DNA of 64,000 nt from Kitasatospora sp. NBC_01250 (GTDB taxonomy: Bacteria > Actinomycetota > Actinomycetes > Streptomycetales > Streptomycetaceae). Shown piece by piece: positions 25,398-34,273 of the stretch. The DNA is taken from positions 8,680,001 through 8,744,000 of the forward strand of contig NZ_CP108476.1 in assembly GCF_036226465.1 (NCBI RefSeq), given 5' to 3'. Position 1 is the first letter of the stretch. Each line of letters opens with the position of its first letter. The notes beneath the pieces are model-generated. The model searched no databases, was not told the origin of the DNA, and worked only from the letters and a program-made list of their open reading frames with translations. Both the position numbers and the translations under genes were made by a program.

Positions 25398-25652
25398 TCA
25401 GCCGGTCAGGGCGAGTTCGGTGCGGGCGTGGTGGACGAAGTCGGCGACGGCCGTCTCCTGCTGCCAGGGGGCGAGGGCGGTGACCAGGTCCTGGACGTAG
25501 CCGCGGGCCCGGGTGGACTCGACGTGGGCGAGGATCCCGACGGCCTGGTGTCCGAGCGGCAGGCCCTGTTCCAGTTCCTGCTCCTGCAGGTGGGTGGTGG
25601 CGACAATGGCCAGGCGCATGCCGACCGAGCGGGGGAAGTCGCCTGGTGACAT
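25398..25652 (-). pseudogene. C-terminal fragment of a TPR-type XRE regulator
   Basis: The frame encodes GMRLAIVATTHLQEQELEQG, then VGILAHVESTRARGYVQDL and AVADFVHHARTEL. This is the closing tetratricopeptide-like segment of the long helix-turn-helix regulators common in Streptomyces. Only about 84 residues remain from ATG 25652; the HTH and most repeats are gone. The open frame further upstream is antisense to cofE and does not look coding. Confidence 0.6.
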
Positions 25653-25739
25653 GGCGGCCTGCGCGTTCCAGCGCAGCGCCTGACAGACCATCACAGAGCG
25701 GATACTGCCAGCACCACACCGCCCCGCGAGGAGGCACCA

Positions 25740-26516
25740 ATGAGTACCTGGGACATGCGGCTGCGCGCTCTGCCCGGCATCCCGATGGTCAGCACCGGCG
25801 ACGACATCGCCGCTCTGATTTGCAAGGCCGGCGCCGAGGACGGCCACCAGCTCGCCGACGGCGACGTGCTGTGCGTCGCCCAGAAGATCGTCAGCAAGAC
25901 GGAGGGCCGGATCGTGCGCTTGGCCGACGTCATCCCGAGCCCCCGGGCCGAGGAGCTCGCGCAGCGCACCGGCCGCGATCCACGCTGGTGCCAGCTCGTC
26001 CTGGACGAGAGCGAGCAGGTCCTCGACCTGATCGGCCGCCACGTCGTCACCCTGGACCGCCGCGGGCTGGTCGACACCGCCGGCGGTGTCGACCTCTCCA
26101 ACGCGGGCATCTACAGCGAGGGCTGGGCCTGCCTGCTTCCCGTCGACCCGGACGCCTCCGCCCGCCGCATCCGCGACCGGATCCGCGAGCTCACCGGTGC
26201 CACCGTTGCCGTGATCGTCACCGACAGCCTCGGCGGCCCCCACCGCGAAGGCTCCCACGGCGCCGCGATCGGACTGGCCGGCATCGTCGCCGTCGAGAAG
26301 CCCCCGGTCGGCGACACCGACCTGTACGGCAACCCAGCCCACGGCGATCTCAACCGGGTGGACGAACTCGCCGGCGCCGCCTCGGCCCTCATGGGCCAGT
26401 CCGGCGCCGCGCGACCCGTCGTCCTCATTCGCGGCGCCCACTACACCAGCGGCGAGACCGGCATCGCGCCGCTGCTGGTCCGACCAGCAGCTCCCGTGAC
26501 CGGGCTCGTCCCGTAG
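25740..26516 (+). CDS. CofE-like coenzyme F420-0:L-glutamate ligase, stand-alone
   Basis: The 258-residue protein matches the CofE domain: LPGIPMVSTGDDIAALI, VLCVAQKIVSKTEGR, GGVDLSNAG, VIVTDSLGGPHREGSHGAAIGLAG and DLYGN. Actinobacterial FbiB normally carries this domain fused to a C-terminal nitroreductase-like domain; here only the ligase is present. It could glutamylate F420-0 or a related acceptor. ATG 25740 has an excellent GAGGAGG site. It is followed by a hairpin terminator and is a single-gene unit. Confidence 0.85.
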   Translation: MSTWDMRLRALPGIPMVSTGDDIAALICKAGAEDGHQLADGDVLCVAQKIVSKTEGRIVRLADVIPSPRAEELAQRTGRDPRWCQLVLDESEQVLDLIGRHVVTLDRRGLVDTAGGVDLSNAGIYSEGWACLLPVDPDASARRIRDRIRELTGATVAVIVTDSLGGPHREGSHGAAIGLAGIVAVEKPPVGDTDLYGNPAHGDLNRVDELAGAASALMGQSGAARPVVLIRGAHYTSGETGIAPLLVRPAAPVTGLVP

Positions 26517-26531
26517 AACCGAAGACAGTGA

Positions 26532-26562
26532 GGCCCGGTGAGCAGCGGCTGCTCATCGGGCC
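26532..26562 (+). terminator. Hairpin terminator after cofE
   Basis: GGCCCGGTGAGC and GCTCATCGGGCC form a 12-bp stem with one G-T pair around a small loop, 15 bases downstream of the cofE stop. Confidence 0.65.
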
Positions 26563-26650
26563 CCACTTCGGGGCCGGTCCCTATTGGTGGTCGGCGGGCG
26601 GGCTGCTGATCGGCCACCAGGCGTCGGGGCACATCGGGGGCCGGGGAGGT

Positions 26651-26956
26651 ATGGACCGGGAAACCGGTGTTGCTGTCAAGACTTTTGACGGCAGCTTTCG
26701 GGGCCTGACGGGGAACGCGAGTGCCGCCGCCGTGTATGGCCAGGTTCGAGACTTCATCAGTGTGAGCGGCGGGAATACGTCAAAGCTCACCCGGGAGCAG
26801 AAGGGTCGGTTCGTCGCGACATGTTGGATTGCTCAGATCCACAAGCACATTGAGGACCCGAAGCCGGGCTACGTCGCTGGCTCGAACGACCTGCCCGCTT
26901 GGCAGCAGGAGACCGATGCCGACATCTTCGAGGCGATCGAGCACGCCAACTCCTAA
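26651..26956 (+). CDS. Small hypothetical protein
   Basis: ATG 26651 follows GGGGAGGT and encodes 101 residues (MDRETGVAVKTFDGSFRG at the start). Codons here are less G+C-biased than in neighbours (for example TTT, GAT and AAG-rich stretches), which suggests more recent acquisition. No motif was recognised. The C-terminus is acidic (WQQETDADIFEAIEHANS). Confidence 0.55.
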   Translation: MDRETGVAVKTFDGSFRGLTGNASAAAVYGQVRDFISVSGGNTSKLTREQKGRFVATCWIAQIHKHIEDPKPGYVAGSNDLPAWQQETDADIFEAIEHANS

Positions 26957-27098
26957 CGACTTGGGGAGCGATAGAGGCGGGTCCTCGGCCATGACGTGAA
27001 GGCGGCCGTGCCATGCTGCTCCTCCAGCACCCCACCCGGTGACAGACGCGGTCCGAAAACGCCTGGACCGTCGGACCCCCCTCGGCCATGATCCTCAC

Positions 27099-27668
27099 GT
27101 GACCACCTACCTCGAGTCCGAGCGCCTGACCCTGCGCCCCTTCGCCGCCGCCGACGCGGACCTGCTGATCGAGCTGGACAGCGACCCGGCGGTGATGCGC
27201 TATCTGACCGGCGGCGCTCCGACTCCGCCGGAGGAGGTCCGCGACCTCGCCATCCCCAGCATCCTCGCCGGCTACGAGCGCTGGGATCACAACCTCGGCC
27301 TGTTCGCCGCGCACGAGAAGGACGGCGGCGCGTTCGTCGGCTGGTTCTGCCTGCGTCCGCTCCGCAGCGGCCCGCGTGAGGAGGCCGAACTCGGCTACCG
27401 CCTGCGCCAGGCGGCCTGGGGCCGGGGCTACGCTACGGAGGTCTCGCAGGCGCTGCTGGCGAAGGGGTTCGCCGAGCTTGGGATCCGCATGGTCTGGGCC
27501 GAGACTATGACCGTGAACCGCCCTTCGCGCAACGTCATGGAGAAGCTCGGGATGACGCTCGCGGAGAGCATCCCCACGCCGGACGACATGATGGCGGTTG
27601 AGGGTTCCGAGCACGGGGGTGTGCGGTACGAGATCACGAAGGAACAGTGGGAGCGGCGGCAGGCGTAG
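27099..27668 (+). CDS. GNAT-family N-acetyltransferase
   Basis: The 189-residue protein is a RimJ/RimL-type GNAT. It starts LESERLTLRPFAAADADLL and has the acetyl-CoA-binding YRLRQAAWGRGYATE (R/Q-x-x-G-x-G/A form), then AETMTVNRPSRNVMEKLGM. It probably acetylates an amino group of a protein or small molecule. GTG 27099 is the only reasonable start. It stands alone, just upstream of the transposase remnant. Confidence 0.88.
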   Translation: MTTYLESERLTLRPFAAADADLLIELDSDPAVMRYLTGGAPTPPEEVRDLAIPSILAGYERWDHNLGLFAAHEKDGGAFVGWFCLRPLRSGPREEAELGYRLRQAAWGRGYATEVSQALLAKGFAELGIRMVWAETMTVNRPSRNVMEKLGMTLAESIPTPDDMMAVEGSEHGGVRYEITKEQWERRQA

Positions 27669-27689
27669 GCGGCGCGAGGCGCGGCGCCC

Positions 27690-28678
27690 GTGGATGTGAA
27701 GTCATCAGCCCGCGCGGCCTTGTCTCATCAAGCCCCATCGGGCATATCCCGACAGCATCTTGCCGAACTCGTCGCTGAGCTCGCCCCGGCATGGGAGGCG
27801 CGGCAGGAGTCTGCGCTGCGGGAGCGGCGCGGCGGCGATCGCCGCCGCGAGGCCGGTGCTGGCCCGAAGCATCGTCTGGTGTTCGTCGATCGGGTGCTGG
27901 TCACGCTGGCGCACTTGCGACACGACCTTCCGCACTCGGCCCTGGCTGTGCTGTTAGGAGTGGACCGCTCCACGGTGTCCGCCGCGATCCGGCAGGTCCG
28001 GCCGCTGCTGGCGGCGCGCGGGTTCGCCGTGCCCGACCAGCCCGCCATCCGGCTGCGCACCATCGAGGACGTGTTCGCCTACGCCGAGGCCGAGGACGTC
28101 GAGCTGCGTATCGACGGCACCGACGTGCAGGTGAGACGCCCGAAGGCCGGGCGTCCGGGCCGCAAGGCGTTCGTGTCCGGCAAGCGCAAGCAGAACACCA
28201 TGAAGACCACCACGTTCAGCGACGGCCACGGCCGCACCCTCTACTCCGGGGTCGCGCGGCCAGGACGAATGCACGACCAGACCGCGGTGCGCACCGAGGG
28301 GATCGCCGAGCAGCTGCGCTGCCGCCCCGGCGTCAAGGTGCATGTCGACGAGGGCTACCTGGGCTTGGCCAACCAGTTCCCACATCAGGTCACCGCCCCA
28401 CCCCGCAAGCCGAAGAAGGACGCGACCCTCGGCGAACAGCACGCCTGGCGGCACGAACGCCGAGCACAGTCCTCCAACCGGATCTGCGTGGAGCACGCCA
28501 ACGCCGAGTACAAGCGTGGCGGCCCCTGCAGCGCTACACCGGCCGCCGCGAAGACTTCGCCGAGACCCAAGCCGCCATAGCCGGCCTGGTCTCCGACTGG
28601 TCAGCCCGCCGGGCCGCCCGCCGCAGGACGAGCAAAGAACTCGTCCTCGCCGCCGACGCCCGCCCGACGTCCTGCTGA
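27690..28678 (+). pseudogene. IS5-family (DDE_Tnp_4) transposase, frameshifted
   Basis: The first part (27690 to about 28515) encodes an HTH region (HSALAVLLGVDRSTVSAAIRQ) and a DDE core with RIDGTDVQVRRP and VHVDEGYLGL. After VEHANAEYKR the frame becomes nonsense. The proper continuation, WRPLQRYTGRREDFAETQ and onwards to VSDWSARR, is in another frame and ends at 28678. Losing one base in the run near 28512-28520 explains this. No clear terminal inverted repeats or target duplication were found. The element is probably dead unless the shift is a sequencing error. Confidence 0.8.
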
Positions 28679-28932
28679 TCAATCCCAGGCGGATTGCTCA
28701 GCCGAGCCTGCCCAGATTCCTATCGCTCCCCAAGCCGTAAGCGGTCTGCGGCTGCCCTCCCTTCCCCTCCTCGGCCTGTTCGGGGCGGGGAGGGGAGTTC
28801 CGGTCCGTCAAGGTGGCCCGCTGGGCCGGCGGAGGGGTGTCTCGGTGGTGTCATTGTGGTGGTCGTAGGCCCTGTCGCCGGGCGAACCGTTAGCAGCTGA
28901 CCGCGACTATCAAGATCACCAGCAGAGTCAAG
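28679..28932. other. Intergenic region with G/C-run hairpin
   Basis: CTCCCTTCCCC near 28757 and GGGGAGGGGAG near 28788 can pair, giving a possible terminator between the transposase remnant and the convergent gene. Nothing else was recognised. Confidence 0.4.
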
Positions 28933-30120
28933 CTAGATCAGCCGCTCGTGGTTGCGGGCGGCGACGGTGCGGACGAGGGCCGCGAACTGGGCGCGGCTGT
29001 GGTGCTGGTGGCGTTCCGCCGCCTCCTCCTGCTCCTGGTCCGCCGCGTCGTCCGGCTGCTCGCCCTCGGTGTTCTCCGCGTCCGCGTCCTCGTCGTCCTC
29101 GTCGCTCTCGGCGTACTCGTCGTGGACGAGCCAGCAGCCGTGGATGCCCAGGAGGAGGTCTTCGAGGAGGTCGCGGGCGGGCCGGCGCGGGTCCAGTGGG
29201 GTGAGGCGGATGCCGCTGAGGACCGCCTCCGAGCCGCCGTCGTCGTCGGAGTACTGGGCGACCATCTCCTCGGCCTCGTCGAGCTGTTCGCGGAAGGTCG
29301 CCGGGTCGGGCAGGACGCCGTCGGCGACCTTCATGGCATGGCGCACCAGGCCGGTGACGGCGTCGTAGGGGGAGAAGCCGGCGTCGAGCAGTTCCAGGAC
29401 GAGGGTGGGCGTCTCGTGGGGGAGCGCCTCGATGGTGTCCGCCTCCCGGACCACCTCGGACGCCTCGTAGCCGGAGGCCTCGGAGACGGCTTCGGCGGCG
29501 GCGCGCAGCCAGTGGGCGGCTGCCACGGCCGCGGCGGTCGGGTCGACCTCGGAGTAGAGGGCGGACGGGCCGAACGGGTCCTCCTCCAACAGCCGGTCGG
29601 CGGCGGCGACCTGGACGGGGGAGGCGCCCTCGCGGCTGAGCAGGACGGCCTGCTGGGCCCGCCCGGTGAGGTCGCCGAGTTCGGCGCTCTCGACGGCGGC
29701 CAGCTCCGCCGCGGTCTCGTCGCGGATCGTGTCGGTCAGCTCCGGGAGCTCCAGGGCGAGCAGGGCACGGCCGATGCGGTGCGCGTTCTCCAGCACGGGG
29801 CTGTAGGAGACGGTCATGGTGCCGCCGTGCGGGAGGTTGGGTGCCTCCACGGCCTGGGGGACCTCCTCGAAGGCCCGGCGCTCCTGCTCCCGGTGCCAGC
29901 CCTCGCTGTCGACGTCGAGCGAGTCGGCGGCGCTGGCGGGGTGGGTGTAGGTGCGCCAGGCCGCCGTGGACAGCTGGGTGAGCGCGGCGGCCAGGCGGGA
30001 CAGTGCGGCGAGGTCGGTGCCGGCCGGGAGGGCGGCGACGCGCGCGGCGAGTTCGCCCTGCCCGGTGCCCCAGACGGCGATGAGTTCGTGTCGCACAGGG
30101 TCGACGCAGTAGCGGGTCAT
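28933..30120 (-). CDS. Hypothetical protein with acidic C-terminal region
   Basis: ATG 30120 gives 395 residues. The sequence is mostly helical and soluble, with no signal peptide or membrane helix. The centre contains DLLEDLLLGIHGCWLVHDEY, and the C-terminus has an Asp/Glu run (ESDEDDEDADAENTEGE) followed by QEQEEAAERHQHH. No domain was recognised, and codon use is normal. It lies 31 bases downstream of the TetR gene on the same strand, so the two may be co-transcribed. Confidence 0.6.
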   Translation of the reverse strand: MTRYCVDPVRHELIAVWGTGQGELAARVAALPAGTDLAALSRLAAALTQLSTAAWRTYTHPASAADSLDVDSEGWHREQERRAFEEVPQAVEAPNLPHGGTMTVSYSPVLENAHRIGRALLALELPELTDTIRDETAAELAAVESAELGDLTGRAQQAVLLSREGASPVQVAAADRLLEEDPFGPSALYSEVDPTAAAVAAAHWLRAAAEAVSEASGYEASEVVREADTIEALPHETPTLVLELLDAGFSPYDAVTGLVRHAMKVADGVLPDPATFREQLDEAEEMVAQYSDDDGGSEAVLSGIRLTPLDPRRPARDLLEDLLLGIHGCWLVHDEYAESDEDDEDADAENTEGEQPDDAADQEQEEAAERHQHHSRAQFAALVRTVAARNHERLI

Positions 30121-30151
30121 GTCGGACCTCCTTCGGCTCGACTCCGTCCTA

Positions 30152-30826
30152 TCACTTGCGCTCGCTCGGCAGGGCGCTCCCACCCGCGCCGTGCAGCAGG
30201 GTTGTGGCGAGCTGTTCGGCGACGGTGTGGTCGAGCGGGCCGTGGCCGAGGATGAAGCGGTACCAGAACAGGCCGTAGATCTGATCCACGATCAGGTCGA
30301 GGTCGGCGTCCGGAGGGAGTTGGCCGCGCTCGCGGCCACGGTCGAGGAGGTCCCGCAGGGCGCTGCGGCGGTCGGCGGTGTAACCGCGCATGAGTTCGGC
30401 GAGGTGCGGGTCGCGGGCGGCCTCGCGGACCAGGGTGCGTAGGGCGGAGGCCGTGGTGTCCTGCTGCGCGGCGTCGAAGGTGGTGGCGACGAAGGCCTGC
30501 AGGTCGTCGTGGAGCACGCCGGTGTCGGGCGCGGCGACGTGCTGGGCGGCGCGGTCGCTGAGGGCGTCCAGCAGGACGGCGCCCTTGGACGGCCACCACC
30601 GGTAGACGGTCTGCTTGCCGACGCCGGCCGTGCGGGCGATGGCGTCGATGGTGACCGGTGTGCCGTCGGATTCGGCCAGCAGGCGCAGGGCGGCGTCGAG
30701 GATCGCCTGGTGGGCGGCCTCGTTGCGGCGGCGCCCGGTGTGCGGGCGGGCCGTGTTCGGCTGAGCTGCGTCCGGCTGGGCTGCGCTCGGCTGGGGTGCG
30801 TCCGGTTGGGGTGCTGCCGCGCTCAT
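30152..30826 (-). CDS. TetR-family repressor
   Basis: The 224-residue protein has a low-complexity N-terminus of Gln/Pro/Ala repeats (AQPDAAQPN), then the TetR DNA-binding domain (AILDAALRLLAESDG, TIDAIARTAGVGKQTVYRWW) and a ligand domain. It is divergent from an SDR gene with dyad sequences between them, the usual layout for a repressor controlling a detoxification enzyme. Confidence 0.92.
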   Translation of the reverse strand: MSAAAPQPDAPQPSAAQPDAAQPNTARPHTGRRRNEAAHQAILDAALRLLAESDGTPVTIDAIARTAGVGKQTVYRWWPSKGAVLLDALSDRAAQHVAAPDTGVLHDDLQAFVATTFDAAQQDTTASALRTLVREAARDPHLAELMRGYTADRRSALRDLLDRGRERGQLPPDADLDLIVDQIYGLFWYRFILGHGPLDHTVAEQLATTLLHGAGGSALPSERK

Positions 30827-30865
30827 CGTTCTTCTCCCTCGCTCAGGCCCCTGTTCGACCCCCGC

Positions 30866-30899
30866 TTGACAAGACTATCAGTCTCGGCAACCATGGTTG
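30866..30899. promoter_or_regulatory. TetR/SDR divergent promoter with two dyads
   Basis: TTGACA at 30866-30871 is a good -35 for the SDR gene. AGACTATCAGTCT (30872-30884) and CAACCATGGTTG (30888-30899) are palindromes in the spacer and -10 region. The half-site GTCT/AGAC recurs at about 30916-30928. These are the likely TetR operators. Confidence 0.65.
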
Positions 30900-30939
30900 A
30901 CGAAACGAGCGGTCTCGACAAGACGAAGGAAGCACCATC

Positions 30940-31683
30940 ATGAGCACTTCGGCATCCGCCTTCACCGGTCAGCGCGTCTTCGTGATGGGCGGCAGCTCCG
31001 GCATCGGGGAGGCCGCGGCCACCGCCTTCGCCGCCGACGGCGCGGAGGTCGTGATCACCGGCCGGAGCCAGGCCCGCCTGGACGAGGCCGTTGCCCGGAT
31101 CGGCGGCAGGACCACCGGCCACCGGGTGGACGCGGCCGACCCGGAGGCCCTCAAAGCCTTCTTCGCCGAGGCCGGCACCATCGACCACCTGGTCGTCGGG
31201 GTCAGCGGCGGAGCCGGCGTCGGGCCGTTCGCACAGCTCGACCTGGCCCAGCTGGCGGCCGGGTTCGACGGCAAGTTCTGGCCGCAGGTCCGCGTCCTCC
31301 AGGCCGCGCTGCCCCACCTGCGGCGGGACGGTTCGGTCACGCTGATCACCGCCGCCTCGGCCCGGTCGGCCTTCCCGGGCACCGCGGGCCTGGCGGCCAT
31401 CAACGGCGCGCTGGAGGCGATGGTGCCGCCGCTGGCCGTCGAGCTGGCGCCGCTGCGGGTCAACGCGGTCTCGCCCGGCGTGGTGGACACCCCCTGGTGG
31501 GACGCCGTGCCGGCCGAGCAGCGCAAGGAGCTCTTCGACGGGCTCGCGGCCACCACCCCGGTCGGCCGGGTCGGGCGGCCCGAGGACCTGGCCCAGGCGA
31601 TCCAGCTGCTGGCGGCCAACACCTTCATCACGGGCGTGGTCCTGGACTGCACGGGCGGCGCCAACCTGCCGACCGGGCGCTGA
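30940..31683 (+). CDS. SDR-family oxidoreductase
   Basis: The 247-residue protein has VMGGSSGIGEAAATAF for nucleotide binding and a C-terminal DCTGGANLPTGR. The catalytic region differs from classical SDRs: after SVTLITAASARSAFPG the usual Tyr-x3-Lys is not evident (GTAGLAAINGALEAM instead), as in some divergent SDRs. Activity is therefore uncertain. It is controlled by the divergent TetR. Confidence 0.82.
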   Translation: MSTSASAFTGQRVFVMGGSSGIGEAAATAFAADGAEVVITGRSQARLDEAVARIGGRTTGHRVDAADPEALKAFFAEAGTIDHLVVGVSGGAGVGPFAQLDLAQLAAGFDGKFWPQVRVLQAALPHLRRDGSVTLITAASARSAFPGTAGLAAINGALEAMVPPLAVELAPLRVNAVSPGVVDTPWWDAVPAEQRKELFDGLAATTPVGRVGRPEDLAQAIQLLAANTFITGVVLDCTGGANLPTGR

Positions 31684-31728
31684 TTTTCGGTCAAAGGCTG
31701 CCAAAGGCCATCAAAGGTCGTCGAACAC

Positions 31729-31761
31729 CGCGCACCCGCCGATCCGTTCGGCGGGTGCGCG
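31729..31761. terminator. Bidirectional hairpin terminator
   Basis: CGCGCACCCGCCGA and TCGGCGGGTGCGCG form a perfect 14-bp stem around TCCGT, placed between the convergent SDR and LysE genes. Confidence 0.82.
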
Positions 31762-31782
31762 GGCGTGCGTACGCGACGGCCG

Positions 31783-32403
31783 TCAGCTCTCGATGGCCAT
31801 CCGGATCCCGAGCAGGAGCAGCACGCCGCCGGAGACCCGTTCGAGCCACCTGCGGACGCGGACCCGGGAGATGACCTTGCGCAGCCGCCCGACGAACCAG
31901 ACGTACAGTCCGTAGTACCCGATCTCGAAGACGGCCCAGACCGCCGCCAGGCCGATCATGGTGGGCAGGTGGGGCGCGCCGGCGGGCACGAACTGCGGCA
32001 GGAACGACATCGCGAACACCGCCGCCTTGGGGTTGGCGAGGTTCAGCAGCAGGCCCGAGCGGTACGACCGCCAGCCGGAGCGCTCGGCCGCCGCCTCCTC
32101 CGCCGCCGGCCCCTCGTGCTCGCGGCGGGCGTCGAGCAGCGTCTTGACCCCGAAGGCGATCAGCGTCACGGCGCCGACGATCCGCATGGCGTCGTAGGCC
32201 AGTTGGGAGGCCGCGAGCAGGGCGGTGAGCCCGAACGCGGCGACGGTGCCCCAGATGAAGACACCGGACTCGTTGCCCAGCACGGTGAGGAAGCCCGCCC
32301 GCCTGCTGTGCAGCGACTGCCGGATGATCAGCATGGTGCTCGGGCCGGGCGAGGCCGCGATCAGGGTGCAGGCGCCGAGGAAGGCGGGAAGGGTGCTCAG
32401 CAT
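31783..32403 (-). CDS. LysE/RhtB-family amino-acid exporter
   Basis: The 206-residue integral membrane protein has about six helices and the LysE signature: ASPGPSTMLIIRQSL near the N-terminus, GNESGVFIWGTVAAFG, and LLNLANPKAAVFAMSFLPQFV. It exports an amino acid or related compound. ATG 32403 overlaps the end of the GT20 gene by seven bases, so the two are co-transcribed; coupling of an exporter with a sugar-phosphate synthase is unusual. Confidence 0.87.
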   Translation of the reverse strand: MLSTLPAFLGACTLIAASPGPSTMLIIRQSLHSRRAGFLTVLGNESGVFIWGTVAAFGLTALLAASQLAYDAMRIVGAVTLIAFGVKTLLDARREHEGPAAEEAAAERSGWRSYRSGLLLNLANPKAAVFAMSFLPQFVPAGAPHLPTMIGLAAVWAVFEIGYYGLYVWFVGRLRKVISRVRVRRWLERVSGGVLLLLGIRMAIES

Positions 32404-33929
32404 CCGCCCATCGTGGGCTCCGCCCGCCGAGCGTGTCCACCGACTTGTCGCGGTGGGCCGCACTGCCCGATCGCGTGGACGATCCGGTTCGCCCAGTCCG
32501 CGGGGCGCTCGTGGCCGAGGAGTCCGGCGAGTGCGGCCATGCGGGTCCGGCGTTCGGCGGGCGTGAGGGCAAGGGCCCGGGCCAGCACCGAGCTGAGGTC
32601 GCCGGGTGAGTGCGGGTCGGTGAGCAGTGCCGCCGGCCCGAGCTCGGTGGCGGCACCGGCGTGCCGGGAGAGCACCAGGACGCCCGGCCCCCGGGCGCCG
32701 TGCCGGGGGTGTGCGGCCTGGGCGGCGACGAACTCCTTGGCGGTCAGGTTCATCCCGTCCTGGAGGGAGGTCACCCACAGCACGTCGGCCGCCAGGTACT
32801 CCTCGATCACCCGGGAGTCGGACAGACTGCGCGGGAGGTAGTCGATCGGTTGCCAACTCCGCTCCGCCCAGCTTGCGTTGACCTCGGCCACCCGCTGCTC
32901 CAGGCGTCGGCGGGTGGTGTCGTAGGCGGTGATGCCGGGTTCGGGCGGTGGGCAGACGAGCCGGAAGCTGAGCTTGCCGCGCAGGTCGGGCCGGCGGGTG
33001 AGCAGGTGGTCGATGGCGTCGACCTTCTGGACCGGGGCCTTGGCGTAGTCCAGGCGTTCGACCGAGAGCACCAGGTGGGTCCCGGCGGGTCGGCGCCGTA
33101 TGGTGCGGCCGGCGGCGAGCCGCTCGACGGCGCCCCGGTCGATCCCGAGCGGATGCACTTCGATCCGAGGCACTTCGATGCGCGGCGCCTCGATCCGCAG
33201 CGGTTCGTCCGGGCCGTCCGGGCCGTCCGCTTCGTCCTGGCCGTCTGCGTCGGCCAGCGTGCGCCGGAACCGGTCGGCGAAGACGCCGGTGTGGAAGCCC
33301 GCCCAGTCCAGGCAGGCGAGCGAGGCGCGCAGTTCGGCCGCCACCGGCAGGGTGGCGAAGACCTCCGGGGACGGGAACGGCGTGTGGTGGAAGAGCCCGG
33401 TCCGCAGGTCGGGGCGGGCAGTGCGGAGCAGACCGGGGACGAGCCACAGGTTGTAGTCGTGGAGCCAGACGGTGGCGCCGGGCGCGGCCTCGGTGCTGAT
33501 GTGCTCGGCGAAGCGGGCGTTCACCGTGCGGAAGTCGTGCCAGGCCTGCCCGGCGAAGACCGACCGCTCCGGTTCGGACATCAGCACCGGCCAGAGCGTC
33601 TCCTTGCAGGCACGGTGGAAGTAGCCGGTCCACTCGGCGCTGCTCAACGGCACGAGCGACAGCGGCAGTTCGGTGGGGTGCGGGCCGGTGGCCCGGCGGT
33701 CGCCGCCGGCCAGGGCCGCGACCCAGACACCCGGCAGGCCGTCGGTGAAGGCGCTGGTCAGGGTCGGCAGGATGCCGTTGGGGCTGGCGGGCGGCTGCCA
33801 GACGGCACCGTTCCAGTGCATGGGGGGCCGGTGGTAGCCGACGACGAGCGAGTGCCCGCGGACGGGGCGCTCCTCGCGAGCGCTGCCGGGTAAGGAGTTG
33901 TCCAGCTCGGTGACCAGAATCCTCGACAT
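32397..33929 (-). CDS. GT20 synthase (trehalose-6-phosphate or glucosylglycerol-phosphate synthase)
   Basis: The 510-residue protein is a GT20 glycosyltransferase. It has WLHDYNLWLVPGLLR, FHHTPFPSPEVFATLP, LSVERLDYAKAPVQKVDA and SLQDGMNLTAKEFVAAQ. The form ERLDYAKAP, where OtsA has DRLDYTKG, is closer to glucosylglycerol-phosphate synthases or divergent members, so I do not assign otsA. Either product would be a compatible solute precursor. An insert near residues 232-260 contains 15-bp repeats encoding RIEAP/RIEVP and a GPDGPDE stretch. No phosphatase gene is adjacent. Confidence 0.8.
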   Translation of the reverse strand: MSRILVTELDNSLPGSAREERPVRGHSLVVGYHRPPMHWNGAVWQPPASPNGILPTLTSAFTDGLPGVWVAALAGGDRRATGPHPTELPLSLVPLSSAEWTGYFHRACKETLWPVLMSEPERSVFAGQAWHDFRTVNARFAEHISTEAAPGATVWLHDYNLWLVPGLLRTARPDLRTGLFHHTPFPSPEVFATLPVAAELRASLACLDWAGFHTGVFADRFRRTLADADGQDEADGPDGPDEPLRIEAPRIEVPRIEVHPLGIDRGAVERLAAGRTIRRRPAGTHLVLSVERLDYAKAPVQKVDAIDHLLTRRPDLRGKLSFRLVCPPPEPGITAYDTTRRRLEQRVAEVNASWAERSWQPIDYLPRSLSDSRVIEEYLAADVLWVTSLQDGMNLTAKEFVAAQAAHPRHGARGPGVLVLSRHAGAATELGPAALLTDPHSPGDLSSVLARALALTPAERRTRMAALAGLLGHERPADWANRIVHAIGQCGPPRQVGGHARRAEPTMGGC

Positions 33930-34273
33930 CCGAGCGACGCTAACACGACCACGGGACGTCGTGAAGTGTTCACCTCATGCGGGGCGTTCTGGCCCTTTCG
34001 AGTCGAACTGCCGTGGCAATTCGGCGGTATTCCCAACCTTCACTTTCGAACGCATTATCAGCCCTTGTGGATAAATCATCACTTCGGCACTGACTTTGAC
34101 GAGGACATATGCCCTGCCGCCCGCGCGGGGCCCGGAATATCTCCTCGAACATCGCCGCACCGGCACTCGGCAGTCGTGACAATCACTGGGGCGGACCTGG
34201 CGAACGGCCTTGCTGCCGCCTTCGTTCGTGCTCTGACGTCCAGTCGGCTCTCCTCACAGGACGGGAATCAGTC
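33930..34273. other. 344-bp lower-G+C intergenic region
   Basis: This divergent region is markedly less G+C-rich (for example TTGTGGATAAATCATCACTT near 34062). It likely holds promoters for the GT20 gene and for the former encapsulin gene. No gene was seen. Confidence 0.5.

Noticed and set aside
34109..34273. Extending the encapsulin stub upstream of ATG 34274
   Set aside because: The added 55 residues are unlike the family, and the known encapsulin N-terminus starts at 34274.
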